A DNA stretch of 64,000 nt from Microbacterium sp. SA39 (GTDB lineage Bacteria > Actinomycetota > Actinomycetes > Actinomycetales > Microbacteriaceae). The notes under the pieces were generated by a model that had not been told where the DNA came from, searched no databases, and saw nothing but the letters and a program-made list of their open reading frames with translations. A program made the translations under genes and the position numbers. Shown here piece after piece: positions 53,754 through 63,079 of the stretch. The number at the start of each line of letters is the position of its first letter. The first letter of the stretch is position 1. Location of the stretch: assembly GCF_000967865.1 (NCBI RefSeq), contig NZ_JXRU01000037.1, positions 221,158 to 285,157 on the forward strand, given 5' to 3'.

Positions 53754-54547
53754 GATGCTGTACTCCTCAGGTATTCGAGTGCGGTGCGGGTCCATTCCCG
53801 CTCCGTCCGGATGGTGGTCTCTGCGTCGTCCTGCCAGGGCAGCCAGTGCTCGACGATCTCGTTGATGCCGCGCTCGCGTGGTCGCACGGTCGCGAGCAGG
53901 TGCGCGTAGTCGTGGAGGCCGGTGCCGAGAGCAGCACCGGAGTAGGTGAAGCCGACCCAGCCGGGCTGGCGGGCGAAGGCGAAGTCCTTGACGTGGATGT
54001 TCTTCGTCAGCGCGGTCGTCTGCTCCACGCAGGTCTTCGGGTTCTCGAGCTGGGCGACGACGTTCGCCGGGTCCAGGCAGATGCCGAGGTTCGGGCTGCC
54101 GACGCGCTCGATGACGGCGATGAGGTCGGCCGTCGGCACCTGCTCGTACGTCTCCAGCGCGAGAGTCACCCCGGCGGATTCGTAGGGGCGGATGCTGTCG
54201 CGCAACCAGGTCTCCGCCTTGACGAGCGTGGGCCGCGAGTCGGGGCCGTAGAGCATGCTGCGCACGACCTGGGCGTCGAAGATCGCGGCGAGCTCGAGGA
54301 GCCGTGCGAGGTGCGCGGGGTCGATGCCCTTCGTGCCCAGCTCGATCGTGAGACCGAGGTCGCGGGCGGACGCTGCGGCCGCGTGAAGCTCCTCGTCGGT
54401 CATCTGCTCCAGTGGTGCGTAGTCGCAGATCTGGAACAGGTCGACGCCCTGCGCGCGGGTGTCCTCGAACGCCCCGATGAGACTCAGTGGTTCGGGCGCG
54501 CGATCGGAGTGCTGCCAGAAGTAGGCGTAGGTTCCGAGGCCGATCAT
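53750..54547 (-). CDS. oiaC: Xylose isomerase-like TIM barrel protein, 3-oxo-isoapionate decarboxylase-like
   Basis: A 265-residue sugar phosphate isomerase/epimerase-type TIM barrel. Likely metal ligands lie in LALETYEQVPT, LGICLDPANVV, NIHVKDFAF and the C-terminal INEIVEHWLPW region. In D-apionate pathways a protein of this fold (OiaC) decarboxylates 3-oxo-isoapionate to L-erythrulose. It overlaps its neighbours on both sides by four bases, between the ApnO-like and the TPI-like genes, which is the order expected for that role. Plain epimerase/isomerase function is the alternative. Confidence 0.68.
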   Translation of the reverse strand: MIGLGTYAYFWQHSDRAPEPLSLIGAFEDTRAQGVDLFQICDYAPLEQMTDEELHAAAASARDLGLTIELGTKGIDPAHLARLLELAAIFDAQVVRSMLYGPDSRPTLVKAETWLRDSIRPYESAGVTLALETYEQVPTADLIAVIERVGSPNLGICLDPANVVAQLENPKTCVEQTTALTKNIHVKDFAFARQPGWVGFTYSGAALGTGLHDYAHLLATVRPRERGINEIVEHWLPWQDDAETTIRTEREWTRTALEYLRSTAS

Positions 54548-55326
54548 GAGGCACCTCTGGCGGATGCCCGTCGAAGGGCCAGCTCCGCCGCCTCGTCGAG
54601 CACCGTGACGAGGGCATCCGGATCATGCGCGAACCGGCCGAGGAAGACGCCGTCGACGTCGTCGCCGAGGGCGGTGAGCAGCCCGGGGCCCGCGGCTCCG
54701 CCGTAGATCACGGCCGAATCGGCGCGGTCGGGGTCGGCATCGAGGGCCGAGCGCAGCGCAGCGGCGACGACGCGGATGTGATCGTGGGGTGCGGGTTCGG
54801 GCGCTCCGATGGCCCACACGGGCTCGTAGGCCACGATCACCGATCCCGCCGGTGCTCCGACCAGCGCCGCGCGCAGCTGTGCGACCGCGACGGCGGCAGC
54901 ATCCGCCGGTTCCTGGCGCTCGGTCTCGCCGATGCACAGGAGCGGAGTGAGTCCCGCGCGCAGAGCGGCGGCGGTCTTCGCGGCCACGACCTCGTCGGTC
55001 TCGGCGAACAGGCGTCGCCGCTCGGCGTGACCGATCTCGGCGATCGACGCGCCCACCTCGGCGAGTTCGGATGCCGAGACCTCGCCGGTGAAGGCGCCGG
55101 TGTCTGCGGCTGCGACGTCCTGCCCGCCGATCCGCACCGGAGTGCCCGCGAAGGCGGTGATCGCGGGGAGCACCTGCAGGAAGGTCGGGGTGATGAAGAG
55201 CTCGACAGCGCCGGAGTGCACGGCGTCATGGGCACGGACCCGCGTGGCGACCTCGTCGAACCAGGTCGTCGCCTGCTGATGACCGAAGTACATCTTGAGG
55301 CTGACGCCGACCGTGACCTTCGCCAT
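54544..55326 (-). CDS. lerI: Triosephosphate isomerase-like protein, L-erythrulose-1-phosphate isomerase
   Basis: A 260-residue TIM-barrel with all catalytic positions of TPI: Lys11 (SLKMYFG), His100 (EIGHAERR in place of the usual GHSERR) and Glu168 (VAYEPVWAIG). A second TPI gene beside RpiB and a dihydroxyacetone-kinase-like gene is the known mark of erythrulose catabolism, where LerI converts L-erythrulose 1-phosphate to D-erythrulose 4-phosphate. Housekeeping TPI is normally in the gap-pgk-tpi cluster. ATG 55326 shares one base with the RpiB stop. Confidence 0.8.
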   Translation of the reverse strand: MAKVTVGVSLKMYFGHQQATTWFDEVATRVRAHDAVHSGAVELFITPTFLQVLPAITAFAGTPVRIGGQDVAAADTGAFTGEVSASELAEVGASIAEIGHAERRRLFAETDEVVAAKTAAALRAGLTPLLCIGETERQEPADAAAVAVAQLRAALVGAPAGSVIVAYEPVWAIGAPEPAPHDHIRVVAAALRSALDADPDRADSAVIYGGAAGPGLLTALGDDVDGVFLGRFAHDPDALVTVLDEAAELALRRASARGAS

Positions 55327-55796
55327 CAGCAGGACCCGGTGGACTCGTATTCGCCGATGACCGCCACCTTCTCGGCCGAGGCGCTGCTCGGGTCGAAGCG
55401 GTACGTCAGCCACTCGCGCACGAGGCGGCGGGCGAGCTCGATGCCGATGACGCGCTGGCCCATCGTGAGCACCTGGGCGTCGTTGGAGAGCACGCCGCGC
55501 TCGACCGAGAACGAGTCGTGTGCGGTGACGGCGCGGATGCCGGGCACCTTGTTCGCGGCGATCGCGACGCCGAGACCCGTGCCGCAGATGAGCAGCGCGC
55601 GGTCGGCCTCGCCCGCAGCCACCAGCTCGGCGGCGGCGATCGCGACGCGCGGGTAGGCGGTGTGCCCATCGGCATCCACCCCCACGTCGACGAGGCTCGC
55701 GACGATGCCGTTCTGCTCGAGGTCCTTCTTCAGGATCTCCTTGTAGTCGAAGCCGGCGTCGTCGCTGCCGATCACGAGGCGGAGGGTGTCAGTCAT
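55326..55796 (-). CDS. eryI: RpiB/LacA-type sugar phosphate isomerase, D-erythrulose-4-phosphate isomerase-like
   Basis: A 156-residue isomerase with the RpiB active-site set: [34 protein letters not shown] (Cys71) and the [21 protein letters not shown] block. In polyol pathways of actinobacteria this family member converts D-erythrulose 4-phosphate to D-erythrose 4-phosphate, which enters the pentose phosphate pathway. It overlaps the kinase gene by eight bases. The housekeeping role of ribose-5-phosphate isomerase is less likely in this operon. Confidence 0.8.
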   Translation of the reverse strand: MTDTLRLVIGSDDAGFDYKEILKKDLEQNGIVASLVDVGVDADGHTAYPRVAIAAAELVAAGEADRALLICGTGLGVAIAANKVPGIRAVTAHDSFSVERGVLSNDAQVLTMGQRVIGIELARRLVREWLTYRFDPSSASAEKVAVIGEYESTGSC

Positions 55797-57528
55797 GGCT
55801 GTTCCTTTCGAGGTCGGCGAACAGGTCGCCGACGGCGGTCACGATGAGCGCGAGCGAGTGCGCGCCGGGGTCGGGCGTGCCGACACTGTTCTGCCCGTGG
55901 GCGCGGGCACGGCCCATGCGGGGGAGCAGATCGGCGGTGGCGGATGCAGCGCGGGTGGCGGCATCCGCAGCGGACCGCCAGGCGTCGACGAACGAGGCCC
56001 CGCCGTCGACCGCGGCGGTCAGGGTGCTGCTGAAGGGCACGAGCGCGTCGACGAGGGTCTTGTCGCCGACCTCGGCCTTGCCGTACTCCATCACTCCGCG
56101 GGTGCCCGCGTCGATGCCGGCGGCCACGGCAGCGGCATCCGGTCGTCCGGCGTCGCCGAGGCGGGTGGCGATCGCGTTCAGGATGACGCCCCAGAGCGCG
56201 CCGGAGGTGCCGCCCGCCCGGTCGGCCCAGGCGTCGGCAGCGTGCGTGAGGGTGGTCGCGGCGCCCGCGCCCGCTTCCGCCGCGGCGGTGGCGGCGGCGA
56301 GAGCGGCGTGCGAGCCGCGCTGCATGCCGATGCCGTGATCGCCGTCTCCGGCGATGGCGTCGATGCGGCCGAACTCCTCGACGCGCTCGTCGACCGTGTC
56401 GACGATGCGCTGCACCGCGGCCTGTACGACGGCGGCGACGTCGACGGACTCGTCATCGCCGGGTTCGACGGCGACGTCGGCGACGGCATCCATTTCGGCG
56501 ACATCTGCGCGCTCGGCGGCGACGACGGATCCGCGGCGGTAGGCCGGGGTGTCGACCGGGGTGTCCCAGAGCTGCTCGAGCTCGTCGTCCAGCCAGAACA
56601 GCGTCAGAGACGTACCGGCCATGTCGAAGCTCGTGCAGTACTCGCCCACGTGCGGGTCGACCAGCACGAGACCGGCATCCGCGAGCAGCTGGGCGATGCG
56701 CCGGTAGACGACGAACATCTCCTCGTACTTCAGCGAGCCGAGGCCGTTCAAGATCGGCACGACGCGGGCGCCGGCGACCTCGATACCAGCGGGAACCTCG
56801 TCGAGCAGGCGGCTCACGAGCAGCTCGGCCAGTCCGTCGGCCGTCGGGATGTCGGTCTCCTCGATGCCCGGTTCGCCGTGGATGCCGAGTCCGATCGCCA
56901 TCCGGCCCGCGGGCACGGTGAACAGCGGCTCGGGGGCGCCGGGGAGCGTGCATCCGGAGAAGGCGACGCCGAACGACCGCGTGCGTTCGTTGGCGAGAGT
57001 CGCGACGCGCGTGACGCCGGCGAGGTCGTAGCCGGCCTCGGCGGCCGCGGCGGCGGTGCGGAACACGGTGAGGTCGCCGGCGATGCCGCGGCGCTTGTGC
57101 TTCTCGTCGGGCGAAGCGCTGAAGATGTCGTCGGTCACGGTGACCGTCTCGCACGCGATCCCTTCGGCGCGGAGCTTCTCCTGCGCGGCGTCGAAGTTCA
57201 GCACGTCGCCGGCGTAGTTGCCGTAGCTGAGGAAGACGCCGGCGCCGCGATCAGCGGCCTTCGCCACCGTGTGCACCTGCTGGGTGGAGGGCGAAGCGAA
57301 GAGGTTGCCCATGACCGCGCCGTGCGCGAGGCCCTGGCCGACGAGCCCGCCGAACGCAGGGTAGTGGCCCGAGCCGCCGCCGATCACGACGGCCACCTGC
57401 CCGGCGGGGACGACGGTGCTGCGCACCACGCCCCCTGGCACTCCGCGCACCGAGCGCTCGTTGGCCGCGATGAAGCCGGCGATCATCTCATCCGCGAAGT
57501 CAGCGGGGTCGTTCCAGAGGCGGGTCAT
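55789..57528 (-). CDS. lerK: Fused DhaK-DhaL dihydroxyacetone kinase family protein, erythrulose kinase-like
   Basis: A 579-residue ATP-dependent kinase. The DhaK domain (about 1-330) has [17 protein letters not shown] (50-66) and the histidine that binds the ketose covalently in [10 protein letters not shown] (His217). The DhaL ATP domain (about 370-579) has the magnesium motif [13 protein letters not shown] and GGTSGALWG. Such fused kinases phosphorylate dihydroxyacetone or erythrulose. With TPI- and RpiB-like genes immediately following, L-erythrulose to L-erythrulose 1-phosphate is the likely reaction. The start overlaps the MFS stop by four bases. Confidence 0.82.
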   Translation of the reverse strand: MTRLWNDPADFADEMIAGFIAANERSVRGVPGGVVRSTVVPAGQVAVVIGGGSGHYPAFGGLVGQGLAHGAVMGNLFASPSTQQVHTVAKAADRGAGVFLSYGNYAGDVLNFDAAQEKLRAEGIACETVTVTDDIFSASPDEKHKRRGIAGDLTVFRTAAAAAEAGYDLAGVTRVATLANERTRSFGVAFSGCTLPGAPEPLFTVPAGRMAIGLGIHGEPGIEETDIPTADGLAELLVSRLLDEVPAGIEVAGARVVPILNGLGSLKYEEMFVVYRRIAQLLADAGLVLVDPHVGEYCTSFDMAGTSLTLFWLDDELEQLWDTPVDTPAYRRGSVVAAERADVAEMDAVADVAVEPGDDESVDVAAVVQAAVQRIVDTVDERVEEFGRIDAIAGDGDHGIGMQRGSHAALAAATAAAEAGAGAATTLTHAADAWADRAGGTSGALWGVILNAIATRLGDAGRPDAAAVAAGIDAGTRGVMEYGKAEVGDKTLVDALVPFSSTLTAAVDGGASFVDAWRSAADAATRAASATADLLPRMGRARAHGQNSVGTPDPGAHSLALIVTAVGDLFADLERNSHD

Positions 57529-58889
57529 CGTGTCTCCTCGACGGGGGCGGCGGGAGCCGCAGCCGCCGCGCCGGGGCGAACCCGGGTGCTGCGGGCGAGC
57601 ACCACCATCAGCACGGCCGACAGCAGCATGAATCCGCCGACGATGAACATCGGCACCTGGTAGCCGCCGGTCCAGTCGTGCACCGCACCCGTGATGTAGG
57701 GGGCGCTGAAGCCGGCCAGGTTGCCGATCGTGTTGATGAGAGCCACTCCCGCCGCGGCGGCGACGCCCGTGAGGAACTGGGTCGGCAGCGTCCAGAAGTT
57801 CGGCAGGGCGGCGAAGATCGCGCACGCGGTCACCGTGATCACGGCGATCGTGGCGACCGGCGAACCGGTGAACAGGGCGAGCGGGATCGAGACCGCACCG
57901 GCGAGTGCGGGGATCGCGATGTGCCAGGTCTTGAGGCCGCGCTTGCCGGCATCCCTCGACCAGAAGTACATGACGATCGCCGCGGGAAGGTACGGGATCG
58001 CGGTGATGAGGCCCTTCTGCAGGACGTCGAAGGTGCCGCCGGTCTCGGTCTGGAAGCCCTCGATGATCGTGGGAAGGAAGAACGCGAGGGCGTAGAGGCC
58101 GTAGATGAAGCCGAAGTAGATGAACGACAGCATCCAGACGCGTCCGCTGGAGAACGCGAAACGCACGGAGACGTGCTTCTCACTCGCGGCGGTCGTCTTG
58201 CGCTCTGCCTCGAGGGCCGAGGTGAGCCACGTCTGCTCCTCGAGGGTGAGCCACTTGGCGTCGGAGGGCTTGTCCTTCAGGTAGAACCAGGCGATGATTC
58301 CGACGACGATCGCCGGGATGGCGACGCCCATGAACATGAAGCGCCAGCCTTCGAGGCCGAAGAAGACGCCGTGCTGCTGGATGAGTGCGCCGGCGAGCGG
58401 GGCGCCGATCACGGTGGTCAGCGGCTGTGCCAGGTAGAAGAGCATGAGGATGCGGCCGCGGTACTGCGAGGGCACCCAGAGGCTGAGGAAGAGGATCGCG
58501 CCCGGGAAGAAGCCTGCCTCGGCGACACCCAGCAGGAAGCGGAGCACGACGAGCTGCTCGAAGTTCTGCACCCAGGTGAAGAGGAGCGCGACGATGCCCC
58601 AGCTGACCATGATGCGGGCCAGCCACCGGCGGGCGCCGAACTTGTGCAGTGCGAGGTTCGAGGGGACCTCCAGCAGGATGTAGCCGATGAAGAACACCCC
58701 CGAGGCGAAGCCGAATTGCGCGGCGCTCAGGGCCAGATCGTCATTCATCCCGTTGGGAGAGGCGAATCCGATGGCGGTGCGGTCGAGGTAGTTGATGAAG
58801 AACATCAGCGCCACGAACGGCACGAGACGTATCGAGACCTTGCGGATCGCGGACTTCGCGACAGGCGTTTCGGTCTGGGTGGTGTCCAC
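57525..58889 (-). CDS. MFS transporter, anion:cation symporter (ACS) family
   Basis: A 454-residue carrier with about 12 membrane segments, beginning RLVPFVALMFFINYLDRTAIGFA. It has the ACS-type LRFLLGVAEAGFFPGAILFLSLWVP stretch typical of transporters for sugar acids (hexuronates, tartrate, phthalate). GTG 58889 has AGGAG five bases upstream. First gene of the operon, it probably imports the acid sugar that the downstream enzymes break down; D-apionate is the inferred substrate. The promoter is TTGAAA-17-CAGTAT (58971-58943, minus). Confidence 0.88.
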   Translation of the reverse strand: MDTTQTETPVAKSAIRKVSIRLVPFVALMFFINYLDRTAIGFASPNGMNDDLALSAAQFGFASGVFFIGYILLEVPSNLALHKFGARRWLARIMVSWGIVALLFTWVQNFEQLVVLRFLLGVAEAGFFPGAILFLSLWVPSQYRGRILMLFYLAQPLTTVIGAPLAGALIQQHGVFFGLEGWRFMFMGVAIPAIVVGIIAWFYLKDKPSDAKWLTLEEQTWLTSALEAERKTTAASEKHVSVRFAFSSGRVWMLSFIYFGFIYGLYALAFFLPTIIEGFQTETGGTFDVLQKGLITAIPYLPAAIVMYFWSRDAGKRGLKTWHIAIPALAGAVSIPLALFTGSPVATIAVITVTACAIFAALPNFWTLPTQFLTGVAAAAGVALINTIGNLAGFSAPYITGAVHDWTGGYQVPMFIVGGFMLLSAVLMVVLARSTRVRPGAAAAAPAAPVEETR

Positions 58890-58942
58890 AGTGACTCCTG
58901 TATCGACGGTGATCGCGCGGGTTCCTGCTGTGCGCACCATCC

Positions 58943-58986
58943 ATACTGCACAACCGGTTGACCAATTTCAAGTCGCCTGGGATATT
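58943..58986. promoter_or_regulatory. Overlapping divergent promoters with palindrome CAACCGGTTG
   Basis: Plus strand: TTGACC (58958-58963), 17 bases, GATATT (58981-58986). Minus strand: TTGAAA (58971-58966), 17 bases, CAGTAT (58948-58943). The perfect 10-base palindrome CAACCGGTTG (58951-58960) lies in the minus-strand spacer and overlaps the plus-strand -35, so one bound GntR dimer would switch off both. A second possible -10, TAGGTT (58997-59002), would give a leaderless GntR mRNA. Confidence 0.65.
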
Positions 58987-59009
58987 TCGGTGACGGTAGG
59001 TTGGCATCC

Positions 59010-59738
59010 ATGCCCGCCTTCCCCGGTGAACCCGTCGACGACATCGCCGCTGCGCTGACGGCCATCCCGTCGGGCACGCCGGTGTCGGAGGTCGCCCGCC
59101 GTCTGCTCGACCTGTTCACCGGAGGATCGATCGCGCCGGGCACGCGTCTTCCTCCCGAGCGCCAGCTCTCGACTTCGCTCGGCGTCGGGCGGTCGGCGGT
59201 GCGCGAGGCGCTCGCCGCGCTGGAGCTGCTGGGCATCGTCGACGTGCGTCCGGGCTCCGGCACCTACCTTCGCGGAGCAGCGAGCGAGCTGCTGCCGCAG
59301 ACGCTGCGATGGGGGCTGCTGATCGGAGAGCGCAACACGGCGCAGCTGCTGGAGCTGCGCGAAGGGCTCGAGATCTTCGTCGCCCGTCTCGCGGCCGCCC
59401 GTGCGGATGCCGCGATCATCGCGCGCCTCGAGAAGAGCGTCGAGCGGATGCGCGATCGCATCGACGACCTCGCCGCCTTCGCGCGCGCCGACCTCGACTT
59501 CCATCACGCGCTGGCCGAGGCCGCTCGGAACGAGACCCTCACCGACCACGTGCACGTCGTGCGATCGCTGCTGCAGGTCTACGCCGACCGCGCCGTGCAT
59601 GACCGTGCGCACGCCGAGCAGGCCGTCGCCGAGCACAGCGCGGTGCTGGATGCCGTGCGCGCCGGCGACCCGGATGCCGCGGCATCCGCCATGGCGATCC
59701 ATATGGCGACCGCCACCACGCGCCTTCTCGACGCCTGA
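59010..59738 (+). CDS. GntR family regulator (FadR subfamily)
   Basis: A 242-residue regulator with an N-terminal winged helix (IAPGTRLPPERQLSTSLGVG, RSAVREALAALELLGIVDVRPGSGTY) and an all-helical FCD-type effector domain with metal-ligand-like residues (ARADLDFHHALAEAARNE, AVAEHSAVLDAVRAGD). FCD regulators often sense organic or sugar acids, which suits the divergent MFS operon. It probably binds CAACCGGTTG at 58951-58960. No strong Shine-Dalgarno sequence precedes ATG 59010. Confidence 0.92.
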   Translation: MPAFPGEPVDDIAAALTAIPSGTPVSEVARRLLDLFTGGSIAPGTRLPPERQLSTSLGVGRSAVREALAALELLGIVDVRPGSGTYLRGAASELLPQTLRWGLLIGERNTAQLLELREGLEIFVARLAAARADAAIIARLEKSVERMRDRIDDLAAFARADLDFHHALAEAARNETLTDHVHVVRSLLQVYADRAVHDRAHAEQAVAEHSAVLDAVRAGDPDAAASAMAIHMATATTRLLDA

Positions 59739-59823
59739 CCGGCGGGCTTTCCGCCCGGTTCGTGCCCGCGCATCCGACCCGTTATGATGGCTAGGTGCAT
59801 CCGTGCTTTCGGTTCGGATGCCT

Positions 59824-59912
59824 GGAGACGTCGCATAGTCCGGCCGAGTGCACCACCCTGCTAAGGTGGAGTTCCCTTACGGGAACCAGGGGTTCAAATC
59901 CCCTCGTCTCCG
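59824..59912 (+). tRNA. tRNA-Ser(GCT)
   Basis: Acceptor stem GGAGACG (59824-59830) pairs with CGTCTCC (59905-59911), discriminator G. The anticodon loop CTGCTAA gives GCT. A long variable arm (GTTCCC-TTAC-GGGAAC) and a full T arm (AGGGG-TTCAAAT-CCCCT) mark a class II serine tRNA. TATGAT near 59783 may be its -10 box. CCA is not encoded. Confidence 0.96.
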
Positions 59913-59918
59913 CAGTGA

Positions 59919-59942
59919 AAATCCCCGCTCAGGCGGGGATTT
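59919..59942 (+). terminator. Rho-independent terminator of tRNA-Ser(GCT)
   Basis: AAATCCCCGC pairs with GCGGGGATTT around loop TCAG, followed by CTTGGTTT. Strong hairpin directly after the tRNA. Confidence 0.85.
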
Positions 59943-60066
59943 CTTGGTTTCTGGACACGGGCTCCATCTCACGCGATGCTCGCTTTCCGATAAGGTCGAA
60001 ACATCATACGTCTGCAGTATGCTCGCGTGGTCGGCACCGATGCCGGCGTGACAAGAGGGAGCCTGC

Positions 60067-62529
60067 GTGTCCCAGGAGAGACTCTTCGACCCGTACGAGG
60101 TCGTGAAGAAGCATCGCACTCGGTTCTCCGCACCCCCGCGCCTGGTGCCCGCCGGCGGCGTCGACGTCTCCGGTGGCGGCCGGTGGCGGATCTGGGAGCA
60201 CGCGGGCACGAAGATCGATGCCCCGATCTTCGGCAACGGCGACATGCTCGCCGCCTTCGCGGGGCCGACGGAGTTCCCTCAGTTCTGGGTGACGACGAAC
60301 GACTTCTGGCAGATGTCGAGCAACGCGAACTGGGAGTTCTTCCACGACAACGCCGTGGCCAAGCACGACCCCGCGGTGGGTCTCGGCAGCCCGCGCCCGG
60401 TGGGCCGCCTGGTCTTCGACATCCCGGCACTGGCCGGAGCATCCTTCGAGGCGTGGCAGGAGTTCGCCACCGCCACGACGCACGCCCGCTATACGACGGT
60501 CGACGGGGCCGAGGTCGAGATCATCAGCTGGGTCGCCGCGCAGGAGAACGTCCTCATCGTCGAGTTCACCGCCGACCGCGAGACCGCCGTCGGAGTGGAC
60601 TTCCGCTTCCCCGACGAAGTCGGTCAGGGGTGCGACGTCGGCGTCGACTTCGAGGGCTCGGGCGGCCAGGACGCCTCCCTCTCCGGCACCTTCGTCGGGC
60701 TGGTCGGCGGCAAGCCTGTGCAGGTGATGACCCGACGCGCCGGGCTGATCTCGGGCAGTCGCACCTTCGCCGACGGCGTCGACGTTCCGACCAAGGTCGG
60801 CTTCGCGGGCCGCTTCCTCGGTGAGCACGGCCTGGAGGGCGTCATCCGTTCCGGCGAGACGCTGACGTTCGTGCTCCCGCTGCGTTCCTGGGCGAAGACG
60901 AGCCGTCCGGTGGAGTACGCGCGTTCGCGGGCCACCTGGATCACCGCCGACGACCTCGCGCTGCTCCGGGAACAGCATGAGAACTGGTGGCGCGAGTACT
61001 GGGGTGTCTCCGGCATCCACATCGGCGACGCGCTGCTCGAGGAGAAGTACTATCTCGGCCAGTTCATGATGGGCTGCCTGTCGCGGGACCCGGACTTCCC
61101 CCCGAACATCCTCGGCATCTCCACCTTCGATCGGATGGCGTGGAACGGCAACTACAAGGTCAACTACAACCACCAGTCGCCGTACCTGGGTCTGCTGGCC
61201 GCCGGGCACTTCGAACAGGCCGACGCGCACGATGCGCCCTACCTCGCGATGCTGGACATCGGTCAGGAGATGAGCCGCAGGCTGCTCGGGCACGGCGGCG
61301 TCTACCTGCCGCTGGGTCTCGGCCCGGCGGGCATGGTCAGCGAGGCCCTGCTCCTGCATATGAAGTCGCCCGCCGTGCACGGGGCGATCAACATGCTCAT
61401 GCGCTACCGGCTCACCCTCGACGCCGGCTACCTCCGCAGCGTCTATCCGTTCCTGCGCGCGGTCGCCGAGTTCTGGGAGCACGATCTCGTGGAGGACGAC
61501 GGCGTCTTCCGTATCGTCGGCGACGGGATGCACGAGCGGCCGACCTCCCACGTGCTCGCGCACGGCCTGCCCGAGAACCCGGGCAACACCCTCGGGTATC
61601 TCCGCACCTTCTTCCGCCAGTTCACCGAGGCGAGCACCGACCTCGGCCTCGATGCGGAGCACCGCGAGCGATGGCTGCACATCGCCGCGCACCTGAGTCC
61701 GTACCCCGTCGGCGTCATCGCCGACATCGCTGAGAACGAGACGCTGTGGAACGAGGGGGAGGCGACGATCGTCGACCTCGTGCCGGAGAGTTTCCAGCGC
61801 GAACCGGTGTTCCTCAACGAGGAGAAGGGCAGCGCCTGGTCGCTGCACTTCCCCGGCAACATCATGCAGATCTACCCCGGCGGCGCGATCGGACTCGGCT
61901 CCCCGCACGACGAGCTCGCCGTCGCCCGGAACACCGTGCACGCTCTCGCGCTCACCGAAGAGGGGCTGGGGGCAACGGGTGCGGCCGTCGACGCACCGAC
62001 GGATGCCGACGCGCACCCGCACTTCCGCAAGGCCGGTGCCTGGAACGCCACCAACCTCAGCTGCCTCTTCTTCCCCGCCGCCGTGCGGGTCGGCTACGAC
62101 CCCGAGGTGATCTGGCGCGAGCTCTCCGAGCGACTCGCTTTCCGCGGCATGCCGAACGGCTATATCGAGGGCAACCCGCACGGCATCGAGAACCTGTCCA
62201 CTGTGCCGAACACACTTCAGGAGATGATGCTCCTCTCGCACGAGGGCGTGCTGCGCCTGTTCCGCGGTTGGCCGCGACGGCTCCAGCCGGATGCCGCGTT
62301 CACCGGGCTGTGGGCCACGGGCGCGTTCGTCGTGGAAGCTGCGCTGGCCGAGGGCGAGGTCGTCTCCGTCGGCATCCTCAGCCATCGCGGCCTCGAGTGC
62401 CGCGTGGAGAACCCCTGGCCGGGCAGGGAAGTGCGCGTGGAGGGGCCCGGTGGTGACCGCATCCTCTCCGGCGCGGAGATCGTCTTCGGAACCGTCGAGG
62501 GCGGCCGCTACCGTCTCGCGGTCGTGTGA
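60067..62529 (+). CDS. GH95-like (alpha/alpha)6-barrel glycoside hydrolase
   Basis: An 820-residue protein without a signal peptide. An N-terminal beta-sandwich (IFGNGDMLAAFAGPTEFPQFW, FWQMSSNANWEFFHDNA) is followed by a helical barrel with WNGNYKVNYNHQSPYLGLLAAGH. There the Asn-x-Asn recalls the catalytic asparagines of GH95 alpha-L-fucosidases and L-galactosidases. GDGMHERPTSH and GNTLGYLRTFFRQF follow. GAGGGAG lies five bases before GTG 60067. GH95 members act on rhamnogalacturonan II and xyloglucan, which suits this region, but similarity is distant and the substrate open. CATAC/GTATG (60005-60009, 60017-60021) upstream may be an operator. Confidence 0.65.
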   Translation: MSQERLFDPYEVVKKHRTRFSAPPRLVPAGGVDVSGGGRWRIWEHAGTKIDAPIFGNGDMLAAFAGPTEFPQFWVTTNDFWQMSSNANWEFFHDNAVAKHDPAVGLGSPRPVGRLVFDIPALAGASFEAWQEFATATTHARYTTVDGAEVEIISWVAAQENVLIVEFTADRETAVGVDFRFPDEVGQGCDVGVDFEGSGGQDASLSGTFVGLVGGKPVQVMTRRAGLISGSRTFADGVDVPTKVGFAGRFLGEHGLEGVIRSGETLTFVLPLRSWAKTSRPVEYARSRATWITADDLALLREQHENWWREYWGVSGIHIGDALLEEKYYLGQFMMGCLSRDPDFPPNILGISTFDRMAWNGNYKVNYNHQSPYLGLLAAGHFEQADAHDAPYLAMLDIGQEMSRRLLGHGGVYLPLGLGPAGMVSEALLLHMKSPAVHGAINMLMRYRLTLDAGYLRSVYPFLRAVAEFWEHDLVEDDGVFRIVGDGMHERPTSHVLAHGLPENPGNTLGYLRTFFRQFTEASTDLGLDAEHRERWLHIAAHLSPYPVGVIADIAENETLWNEGEATIVDLVPESFQREPVFLNEEKGSAWSLHFPGNIMQIYPGGAIGLGSPHDELAVARNTVHALALTEEGLGATGAAVDAPTDADAHPHFRKAGAWNATNLSCLFFPAAVRVGYDPEVIWRELSERLAFRGMPNGYIEGNPHGIENLSTVPNTLQEMMLLSHEGVLRLFRGWPRRLQPDAAFTGLWATGAFVVEAALAEGEVVSVGILSHRGLECRVENPWPGREVRVEGPGGDRILSGAEIVFGTVEGGRYRLAVV

Positions 62530-62572
62530 CCGGGGTTGATGCGGCGTGGTCTTGCGCGGCAGGATGGTCGGC

Positions 62573-62971
62573 ATGTCCCTGGGTGAACATCCGGTGCGAG
62601 CGTCGATCGTCGTCACCGACATGGCGCGCGCTGCCGCTTTCTACGAAGGCGTGCTGGGCCTCGCCGTCGTGCAGGTGAGCCCGAGCGCCGACATCGCCGA
62701 GGGCGCACGGGTCTACGCGGGTGGGCGGGGGACTCTGCTCAATGTGTTCGAGACACCGGCCGCAGGCTCGACGCGGTCGACCGTCGCGACCTGGTACGTC
62801 GATGACCTCGACGGGATCGTCGCCGAGCTGACCGACGCGGGCGCCGAGTTCGTCCGCTACGAGGGCTTCGGCCAGGACGCGCGGGGCATCGGTCCTCGGG
62901 CGGGCGGCGGGCGCATCGCCTGGGTCGAGGATCCCGATGGGAACACCCACGCGATCGAAGCCGACAGCTGA
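62573..62971 (+). CDS. Glyoxalase/VOC superfamily protein
   Basis: A 132-residue protein with two beta-alpha-beta-beta-beta modules of the vicinal oxygen chelate fold: ASIVVTDMARAAAFYEGVLGL and TWYVDDLDGIVAELTDAG, ending AWVEDPDGNTHAIEADS with a likely metal-binding Glu. Function within this broad family (dioxygenases, fosfomycin resistance, lyases) cannot be assigned. ATG 62573 is preferred (AGGA 8-9 bases upstream) over 62564 and 62546. Confidence 0.85.
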   Translation: MSLGEHPVRASIVVTDMARAAAFYEGVLGLAVVQVSPSADIAEGARVYAGGRGTLLNVFETPAAGSTRSTVATWYVDDLDGIVAELTDAGAEFVRYEGFGQDARGIGPRAGGGRIAWVEDPDGNTHAIEADS

Positions 62972-63079
62972 GGGGAACGCCGGCTGCTCCGGGGCGTTGG
63001 GAACGTACGCATCTCACCGCATTGTCAGGGATCCGTGCTACGTTTCTAGCGCAGGAAGGAAACTTCCCGCCTTGCCGGA

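Noticed and set aside
54544..55326. Housekeeping triosephosphate isomerase
   Set aside because: There is no gap or pgk gene nearby, and it is embedded between RpiB-like and TIM-barrel genes of an erythrulose-type operon; GHAERR replaces the usual GHSERR.
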